A stretch of 64,000 nt of DNA from Bradyrhizobium sp. OK095 (GTDB taxonomy: Bacteria > Pseudomonadota > Alphaproteobacteria > Rhizobiales > Xanthobacteraceae): contig NZ_FOBX01000005.1 of assembly GCF_900109945.1 (NCBI RefSeq), positions 248,001 through 312,000 of the forward strand, in the 5' to 3' direction. Position 1 is the stretch's first letter. Each line of letters starts with the position of its first letter. A program made the position numbers and the translations under genes. The notes under the pieces were generated by a model. The model did not search any database and was not told where the DNA came from. It saw only the letters and a list, made by a program, of their open reading frames with translations. This document shows positions 58,531-64,000 of the stretch, one piece after another.

Positions 58531-58817
58531 GGTGATGCTCCCCATTACTGACGCAACGCAGGGACAGTCCCGGCTTCAGTCTTCTTTTTGTTGTCCAGAA
58601 GCGCCCCGCAAACTGGAACCGGTAAATCGCCGTCCGATTCAGCCCAAAAAGCGACGGCGGTTTGCGCGAATCGGGAGATATTTGGGTTTGATTACGGCGA
58701 GGCGGCGGAATGCACCGCAATTTTGGCCACGATGATTGAGGGGATTTTCACCAGGTGGCGCGCTGCGCAACTTCGTAAGAAAAGCGGGAGGCGTTGCGTC
58801 GCCTGCCACAAACTGCG
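58531..58817. other. Intergenic stretch upstream of the SEL1-TAXI operon
   Basis: This should hold the operon's minus-strand promoter. I see no credible gene. The stretch 58640-58700 is moderately A/T-rich, which fits a promoter region, but no clear -35/-10 pair was chosen. Confidence 0.4.
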
Positions 58818-58922
58818 CTGTCATTCCCCGCGAAGGCGGGGAATCCAGTACGCCGCGGCTTCTCGGCTAAGTCTCTGCTGTCTCTGGAATACTGGGTCGT
58901 CCGGTCAAGCCGGACGACGACA
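58818..58922. repeat. Intergenic palindrome, family C copy 2
   Basis: This is nearly identical at both ends to the copy at 56376: TGTCATTCCCCGCGAAGGCG at the left and a GTCAAGCCGGACGACGACA-like right end. It lies between the quinone oxidoreductase 3' end and the SEL1-like gene. Confidence 0.8.
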
Positions 58923-58964
58923 GTTTCATGTGTGGCGAGCGTGCGTGCAACGTCGCCGACATCC

Positions 58965-59939
58965 TCACGGATGCAGGATCACCTTGCCCATGGCCTGGCG
59001 TCCCGCGAGCACCTTCAGCGCATCCGCGGTTTGGGCCAGCGGGAAGGTGCGGTCGACATGCGATGAAATCTTTCCTTCCGCGGTCCACTTCACGAGCTTC
59101 TCGAGATTGGCGCGGTTCTTTTCCGGATTGAGCCGGGTCCAGGCGCCCCAGAACACGCCGCGGATGTCGCAGCCTTTCAAGAGCGCGAGGTTCAGCGGCA
59201 TCTTCGGAATGTCGCCGGCGGCAAAGCCGATCACGAGGAAGCGGCCTTCCCAGGCGATCGAGCGCAGCGCCTGCTCGGCATACGTACCACCAACCGGATC
59301 GAAGATGATATCGACGCCCTTGCCGCCCGTGAGCTTGCGCAAGCCTTCCTTCAGATCTTCCTTGCCGTAGTTCAGCGTCAGCTCGGCGCCGTGTGCTTTG
59401 GCGAATTCCAGCTTCTCGTCCGACGAGGCGCAGGCGATCACCTTCAGGCCCATCAGCTTGCCAAGCTCGCAGGCAGCTAAGCCGGTGCCGCCGGCCGCGC
59501 CGAGCACCGCAAGCGTCTCGCCCGGCTTCGGGCTGGCGCGATCTTCCAGCGCATGCAGCGCGGTGCCGTAGATGATGATGATGCCCGCCGCGCGGTCGTA
59601 GTCGAGATTGTCGGGAATCTTCACGATCGATGCCGCCGGCAATGCGATCTTCTCGCGCGCACCGTTATGGCCGCAGGAGGCGACCACGCGGTCGCCGACC
59701 TTCACCTCAGTCACGCCGGGACCGATGCTCTCGATCACGCCCGCAACTTCGGCCGCCGGCGAGAACGGGAACGGCGGCTTGATCTGGTACTTGCCCTGGA
59801 TCATCAGGATGTCGAAGAAGTTCAGCGCCGCCGCCTTGATCGCGATCACGGCTTCGCCGGGACCGGCCACCGGATCGGGCACGTCCGCAAGCACGAGATC
59901 GTCGGGCTGGCAATATTGCGAGCAGAGAATGGCTTTCAT
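58965..59939 (-). CDS. NADPH:quinone oxidoreductase family protein
   Basis: The 324-residue protein is a zinc-free medium-chain dehydrogenase/reductase. It has the VLGAAGGTGLAACELGKLMG NADP-binding motif and the NYGKEDL and FDPVGG segments of the quinone oxidoreductase group, and it lacks the zinc-ligand cysteines. It probably reduces a quinone or enone with NADPH. ATG 59937-59939 matches the family. It is divergent from the DECR-like SDR. Confidence 0.92.
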   Translation of the reverse strand: MKAILCSQYCQPDDLVLADVPDPVAGPGEAVIAIKAAALNFFDILMIQGKYQIKPPFPFSPAAEVAGVIESIGPGVTEVKVGDRVVASCGHNGAREKIALPAASIVKIPDNLDYDRAAGIIIIYGTALHALEDRASPKPGETLAVLGAAGGTGLAACELGKLMGLKVIACASSDEKLEFAKAHGAELTLNYGKEDLKEGLRKLTGGKGVDIIFDPVGGTYAEQALRSIAWEGRFLVIGFAAGDIPKMPLNLALLKGCDIRGVFWGAWTRLNPEKNRANLEKLVKWTAEGKISSHVDRTFPLAQTADALKVLAGRQAMGKVILHP

Positions 59940-60053
59940 GGCGGCACCTTGGGGCGTTTCGATGTGGAATTATAGTTGATCTGTTTCTGCCGGATTTAGG
60001 CACGGGCGACAATCCGGATTCTTTGTCGAAAGCGGCTCGCTGGCCTATCCTCG

Positions 60054-60134
60054 CGTCATTGCGAGCGGAGCGAAGCAATCCAGAATCCGTCCTGCGGAAA
60101 TAGTCTGGATTTCTTGGCTGCGCTCGCAACGACG
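60054..60134. repeat. Intergenic inverted repeat, family B copy 3
   Basis: CGTCATTGCGAGCGGAGCGA at the left and GCTGCGCTCGCAACGACG at the right surround AATCCAGAATCC and AGTCTGGATTTCTTGG. The right arm carries substitutions compared with the copy at 37091. Confidence 0.75.
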
Positions 60135-60160
60135 AAATCCGCGGAGAAAGGGTTCAAACG

Positions 60161-61000
60161 ATGTTTGAAACGGGTCTGCTCAAGGACAAGCGCATCCTCG
60201 TCACCGGTGGTGGCTCGGGCCTCGGCGCCGCGATGGGGCGTCGCTTCCTCACGCTCGGCGCCGAGCTCGTGATCTGCGGCCGCAAGCCCGACCGGCTGGA
60301 AGCAACCGCAAGCGAGATGCGCGCGCAGACCGGCGGCAAGGTCACCACCATCGCCTGCGATATCCGCGACGGTGCCGCTGTCGACAGCATGATGGACACG
60401 ATCTGGCGCGAGGCGCCGCTCGATATTCTCGTCAACAATGCTGCTGCGACCTTCATTGCGCAGAGCGAGCATCTCTCCTTCCGTGCCGCGGATGCGATCC
60501 TGGCGCCGACGCTGCATGGTGCGATGTACTGCACGCTCGCTGCCGGCAAGCGCTGGATCGACGGCAAGCATAATGGCGTCGTGCTCTCGATCCTCTCGAC
60601 CTCGACCATCACCGGTCGCGCCTTCACCGTGCCGTCGGCGATGGCGAAGTCGGCGGTGCTGGCGATGACCAAGAGCCTCGCGGTCGAGTGGGGTCCGAAG
60701 GGCATCCGCACCGTCGCGATCGCACCGGGTCCGTTCCCGACCGCAGGCGCTTCGGGCCAGCTCCGCCCCGAGGGCCGCGACGAAGGCTGGACCGCGCGCA
60801 ATCCGATGGGGCGCACCGGCGAGCACAGCGAACTTGTCGACCTCGCCAGCTTCCTGGTTTCGGATCGTGCCGGTTACATCAATGGCGAGATGGTGGTGAT
60901 CGATGGCGGCGCGCATCTGCGCAGTTCCGGCGCCGAGGATTTGTTGCGCTGGACTGACGCGCAATGGGCCGACCAGCGTGCCGCGCGATCCAAAGGCTGA
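60161..61000 (+). CDS. SDR family oxidoreductase, 2,4-dienoyl-CoA reductase-like
   Basis: The 279-residue protein has GGGSGLGAAMG for cofactor binding and NNAA in place of NNAG. The active-site stretch PSAMAKSAVLAMTKSLAVEWGPKGIR lacks the usual Tyr of YxxxK but keeps the Lys. That change and the AVEWGP motif match the 2,4-dienoyl-CoA reductase (DECR) group, which removes double bases of unsaturated acyl-CoAs using NADPH. ATG 60161 follows an AGAAAGG site. Confidence 0.88.
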   Translation: MFETGLLKDKRILVTGGGSGLGAAMGRRFLTLGAELVICGRKPDRLEATASEMRAQTGGKVTTIACDIRDGAAVDSMMDTIWREAPLDILVNNAAATFIAQSEHLSFRAADAILAPTLHGAMYCTLAAGKRWIDGKHNGVVLSILSTSTITGRAFTVPSAMAKSAVLAMTKSLAVEWGPKGIRTVAIAPGPFPTAGASGQLRPEGRDEGWTARNPMGRTGEHSELVDLASFLVSDRAGYINGEMVVIDGGAHLRSSGAEDLLRWTDAQWADQRAARSKG

Positions 61001-61106
61001 CCCGCTAACTGCCTTCCCAAATTGGACTTTCCCGGCTATCCCTGCCTCGGGGACAAAGCACGGCCGGGCCATCTTCCAGTCACAATATTGAGGGAACCAC
61101 TCCAGC

Positions 61107-61769
61107 ATGTGGCGGGCGCTATTTTTGGCTTTGATAATTGGCGTGACGGCGTGGGGAATCACCGATTCCGCGCGGGCGCAGACGGCACAACCGGCGCCCA
61201 AATCTGCACCGAAAGAGGCCGCACCGAAAGCGGCAGCGCCGGCGGCAAATACGACGGCCAAGTCGGCAGCAAAGCCCGAGAGCAAACCGGTGGCCCCGCC
61301 CGCAGCGGTTGCGGGCGGCGCGGAGCCGACCCTGATCGGCCAGTTCGGCACCTGGGGCGCCTATTCGGCTACGCCCAACGGCAAGAAGGTCTGCTTCGCG
61401 CTGGCAAAACCCTCGTCGTCGAAGACCAACCCGCCGAACCGGCCCCGTGATCCCGCCTATGCCTTCGTCTCGACCCGGCCGGCGGAAAAGGTGAACAACG
61501 AAGTCTCGGTCATGATCGGCTATGCGCTGAAGCCGGGCTCCGAATCCTCGGTTGAGGTCGGCGGTGCCGCCTTCTCGATGTATACGCAGGGTGACGGCCT
61601 CTGGATCAAGAATGCGGCCGAGGAGGAGCGGATGGTCGAGGCCATGCGCAAATCCGCCGATCTCGTGGTCAAGGGCGTCTCGGCCAAGGGCACCGAGACG
61701 ACCGACACCTTCTCGCTGAAGGGCCTCGCCCAGGCGCTGGACCGGATTTCTCAGGATTGCAGGCGTTAA
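61107..61769 (+). CDS. Invasion-associated locus B (IalB) family protein
   Basis: The 220-residue exported protein has a signal peptide (ALFLALIIGVTAWGITDSARA) and an Ala/Pro/Lys-rich linker. An IalB domain follows, with FGTWGAYSATPNGKKVCFAL and a C-terminal cysteine (SQDC) that could form a disulphide. The family name comes from Bartonella, where it is linked to erythrocyte invasion. Here it is more likely a general periplasmic protein. Confidence 0.85.
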   Translation: MWRALFLALIIGVTAWGITDSARAQTAQPAPKSAPKEAAPKAAAPAANTTAKSAAKPESKPVAPPAAVAGGAEPTLIGQFGTWGAYSATPNGKKVCFALAKPSSSKTNPPNRPRDPAYAFVSTRPAEKVNNEVSVMIGYALKPGSESSVEVGGAAFSMYTQGDGLWIKNAAEEERMVEAMRKSADLVVKGVSAKGTETTDTFSLKGLAQALDRISQDCRR

Positions 61770-61841
61770 GGCTGCAAGCGGGATCACGGTCGCAATCGGC
61801 GGTTTCGGTTGCTATATAGGGGCGGTTCCAGATTTCTTCCG

Positions 61842-61943
61842 TCATTCCGGGGCGATGCGACGGGACGCAAGCGCGTCCCAGGTACATCGAGCCCGGAGTC
61901 TCGAGGTTCCGGGTCTGGTCCTTCGGACCATCCCGGAACGACC
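61842..61943. repeat. Intergenic palindromic element, family D
   Basis: CGTCATTCCGGGGCGATG at the left and GACCATCCCGGAACGAC at the right enclose GGGACGCAAGCGCGTCCC and GGTCCTTCGGACC hairpins. It lies between the IalB and rlmN genes. A short related fragment, GTCATTCCGGGG, is at 63834. Confidence 0.7.
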
Positions 61944-61962
61944 AAGCCATTAGGTCCATTCA

Positions 61963-63165
61963 ATGCAACCGACGACCGAGCCGCACAACGCAATCCTCGT
62001 GGAGAAGACTCCACTCGAAACCTATGTGCCGCCGGCAAAGCCGTCGCTGATCGGCCTGTCGCGCACCGAGCTTGCCGATCGCCTCGGCGAGATCGGCGTG
62101 GCACCGGCGCAGCGCAAGATGCGCGTGCAGCAGCTTTGGCACTGGATGTACTTCCGCGGCGCCCAAAGTTTTGACGATATGACCTCGGTCTCGAAGGGCA
62201 TTCGCGCCGAGCTCGCGCAGCACTTCACCGTCGATCGTCCCGAAGTCGTGGCCGAGCAGATCTCCAACGACGGCACCCGCAAATGGCTGCTGCGCTTACC
62301 GAGCGGCGACAATGTCGAGCGGGCGCACGAAGTCGAGTGCGTCTACATCCCCGAGACCGATCGCGGCACGCTCTGCGTCTCCTCGCAGGTCGGCTGCACG
62401 CTGAACTGCTCGTTCTGCCACACCGGCACGCAGCGCCTGGTGCGCAACCTCACCGCCGGCGAGATCGTCGGTCAGATCATGGTGGCCCGCGATCGCCTCA
62501 ATGACTGGGCCGATCGCGAGGACGGCACGCGCCGCGTCACCAACGTCGTGATGATGGGCATGGGCGAGCCGCTCTACAATTTCGACGCGGTGCGCGATGC
62601 GCTGCTGATCGTCGGCGACAATGAAGGCATCGGCATCTCCCGCCGCCGCATCACGCTGTCGACCTCCGGCGTGGTGCCGAACATCGTGCGCGCCGGCGAC
62701 GAGATCGGCGTGATGCTTGCGATCTCCCTGCACGCCGTGCGCGACGAACTGCGCAACGAGCTGGTGCCGCTCAATCGCAAATATCCGATCAAGGAGCTGC
62801 TGCAGGCCTGCCGCGACTATCCCGGCGCCTCGAACGCCCGCCGGATCACCTTCGAATATGTGATGCTCAAGGGCGTCAATGATTCGCTCGACGATGCAAA
62901 ACTGCTGGTGAAGATGCTCAAGGGCATTCACGCCAAGATCAATCTCATTCCGTTCAACCCCTGGCCCGGCACCGCCTATGAGTGTTCGGACTGGGACCAG
63001 ATCGAAAAGTTCTCCGAATACATCTTCAACGCCGGCTATTCCTCGCCGGTGCGCACCCCGCGCGGCCGCGACATCCTCGCCGCCTGCGGCCAGCTCAAGT
63101 CGGAAACGGAGAAGCTGTCGGCCAGCGAACGCCAGGCGCTGCGCGCCATGGCGGTGACGGATTGA
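61963..63165 (+). CDS. rlmN: Dual-specificity 23S rRNA / tRNA adenine C2-methyltransferase
   Basis: RlmN is a radical-SAM enzyme that methylates A2503 of 23S rRNA and A37 of some tRNAs. The 400-residue protein has the radical-SAM cysteines Cys145, Cys149 and Cys152 (CTLNCSFC) and the RLMN helix-bundle N-terminus. The GEP block [10 protein letters not shown] and the C-terminal [18 protein letters not shown] segment, with its catalytic cysteine, complete the signature. ATG 61963 is the family start. Confidence 0.96.
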   Translation: MQPTTEPHNAILVEKTPLETYVPPAKPSLIGLSRTELADRLGEIGVAPAQRKMRVQQLWHWMYFRGAQSFDDMTSVSKGIRAELAQHFTVDRPEVVAEQISNDGTRKWLLRLPSGDNVERAHEVECVYIPETDRGTLCVSSQVGCTLNCSFCHTGTQRLVRNLTAGEIVGQIMVARDRLNDWADREDGTRRVTNVVMMGMGEPLYNFDAVRDALLIVGDNEGIGISRRRITLSTSGVVPNIVRAGDEIGVMLAISLHAVRDELRNELVPLNRKYPIKELLQACRDYPGASNARRITFEYVMLKGVNDSLDDAKLLVKMLKGIHAKINLIPFNPWPGTAYECSDWDQIEKFSEYIFNAGYSSPVRTPRGRDILAACGQLKSETEKLSASERQALRAMAVTD

Positions 63166-63188
63166 GTTGATGCGCGCTCTCGCATCCC

Positions 63189-63310
63189 CGTCATTGCGAG
63201 CGCAGCGAAGCAATCCAGAATCCTTCCGCCGTGGCAGTCTGGATTGCTTGGTCGCGGAGCCTGTCATCCGGCCCGCCGGCGGCGGGACCGGCTGGCTCCT
63301 CGCAATGACG
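63189..63310. repeat. Composite family B repeat with an internal insertion
   Basis: The left part (CGTCATTGCGAGCGCAGCGA to GTCTGGATTGCTTGG) matches the other family B copies. About 45 bases with their own hairpin, CCGGCCCGCCGGCGGCGGGACCGG, then separate it from the final CTCGCAATGACG. The gap may be a second palindrome inserted into, or joined to, a family B unit. Confidence 0.7.
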
Positions 63311-63330
63311 GCTACGGTGGCTTTCCGCGC

Positions 63331-63825
63331 ATGTCCCTGATCGGCCGCCTCATCGTCATCTTTATCGGCTTTCTCGCCGCCTGTTTCGTCGGCGGCATGA
63401 TCGTGGTCGTCGCGCTGCTGTTTCCGGAATTTTCCGATCTCGGCGCCGGGCCCGTCGATCAGGGCACGATCGATATTTTGCTGGGCTTCGGCTTCATCTT
63501 CGTCTCGGGCTTCGCCCTGGTTCCGGCGGCGGTGATCGTCGCGATCACCGAGGCGCTCTATATCCGCAGTGCGCTGGCTTATGCCGTTGGCGGCGGCCTC
63601 GTCGGGCTCGCCTGCTATCTCGGCCTCGTTCCCTTTCACTCCGATACTTTGCAGTTCGAGGGCATTGTGCGGCGTCATCTGGAGATCATGACCGGCGCAG
63701 GTATCGTCGCCGGCGTCGTCTACTGGCTGATCGCCGGCCGCAACGCCGGCGCCTGGCGCAACCCGCCGCCCCCGCGCAAACCACCCCCGCCGCTGCCGTC
63801 GAATTCACGGCCGGATGTACGGTAG
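63331..63825 (+). CDS. Four-helix inner-membrane protein of unknown function
   Basis: The 164-residue protein has four hydrophobic helices (RLIVIFIGFLAACFVGGMIV; a second around ILLGFGFIFVSGFALVPAAV; two more) and a Pro-rich cytoplasmic tail. I do not recognise a functional family. ATG 63331 is the first methionine after the repeat. It lies between rlmN and the PAP2-like gene. Confidence 0.75.
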   Translation: MSLIGRLIVIFIGFLAACFVGGMIVVVALLFPEFSDLGAGPVDQGTIDILLGFGFIFVSGFALVPAAVIVAITEALYIRSALAYAVGGGLVGLACYLGLVPFHSDTLQFEGIVRRHLEIMTGAGIVAGVVYWLIAGRNAGAWRNPPPPRKPPPPLPSNSRPDVR

Positions 63826-63881
63826 TTTGTGCCGTCATTCCGGGGTTTTCATCCTTCCTCCACTCCGCTAAACCGCGCGCC

Positions 63882-64000
63882 ATGAACCGTACCGGACTCT
63901 TCATCGCCCTGGCGCTGTGGCTCGTGATCGGCGTCGTTTTCGGCCTCTATCCCGAGCTCGATCTCAAGCTCGCCGCGCTGTTTTTCGACCCGGAGACGAA
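63882..64000 (+). CDS. Start of a PAP2-superfamily phosphatase gene (truncated by window end)
   Basis: The visible 39 codons start at ATG 63882 and encode one hydrophobic helix followed by GLYPELDLKLAALFFDPE. This N-terminal pattern occurs in membrane PAP2 / lipid A phosphatase-like proteins. The catalytic motifs lie beyond the window, so the call is tentative. Confidence 0.55.
   Translation, partial: MNRTGLFIALALWLVIGVVFGLYPELDLKLAALFFDPET

Noticed and set aside
60161..61000. Missing catalytic Tyr suggesting a dead SDR
   Set aside because: The DECR-type dienoyl-CoA reductases normally lack the Tyr of YxxxK in this position, so the enzyme is probably active.

Overview
The window is a gene-dense, high-GC chromosomal segment from an alphaproteobacterium. 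It is most probably Bradyrhizobium or a close relative in the Nitrobacteraceae. I base this on family-level recognition of the encoded proteins, on alphaproteobacterial neighbourhoods (rsmB-heparinase-purH, and hemD-mic60-hemY beside gpsA-tsaD), on abundant intergenic palindromic repeats, and on many FAD, SDR, P450 and TAXI-type proteins. I see no rRNA, CRISPR array, integrase, transposase or phage module, so it reads as core chromosome with a few accessory islands.

Layout. 0-5.5 kb: a truncated gene end, purH, a heparinase-like protein, rsmB and a divergent SDHAF4-like gene. 5.5-10.8 kb: a translationally coupled operon of a two-domain FAD/NAD(P)-binding plus sulfotransferase-like protein, cysD and a cysNC fusion. 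This operon makes PAPS and probably uses it, and it is the most interesting locus in the window. 11-20 kb: a chemoreceptor, a nuclease, an L,D-transpeptidase, acs, topoisomerase IB, an EVE protein and an exported esterase. 20-26.5 kb: gpsA-tsaD, divergent from hemD-mic60-hemY, then tRNA-Thr(CGU). 26.6-32.7 kb: a polytopic GT-C-like protein, exported proteins, a polysaccharide deacetylase, two paralogous small Cys-rich secreted proteins and an MFS exporter. 32.8-40.7 kb: a Tat-exported hydrolase, a P450, a class III nucleotide cyclase with a zinc-ribbon-like element, TerB, an SDR, a GATase and an enoyl-CoA hydratase. 40.7-44 kb: tRNA-Ala(CGC), yggT, DUF167, folD, ppa and a GNAT gene. 44-47.3 kb: a tightly packed operon of hydrolase, DUF2269 membrane protein, NAD-binding/DoxX-like fusion and DCC thiol protein. 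47.4-64 kb: an amine-oxidase-like flavoprotein, typA, a Crp/Fnr regulator, a lone receiver, a PhoD-like phosphatase, two TAXI-type binding proteins without TRAP permeases, a quinone oxidoreductase, a DECR-like SDR, an IalB-like protein, rlmN, a small membrane protein and the start of a PAP2 phosphatase.

Two kinds of non-coding structure stand out. First, several families of roughly 30-150 bp imperfect palindromes recur between genes, usually at the 3' end of one. Second, an unusual number of short perfect or near-perfect tandem repeats (11, 12, 13, 15, 16 and 18 bp periods) lies in or beside genes between about 22.6 and 41 kb. All calls come from reading the sequence; no database search was run.
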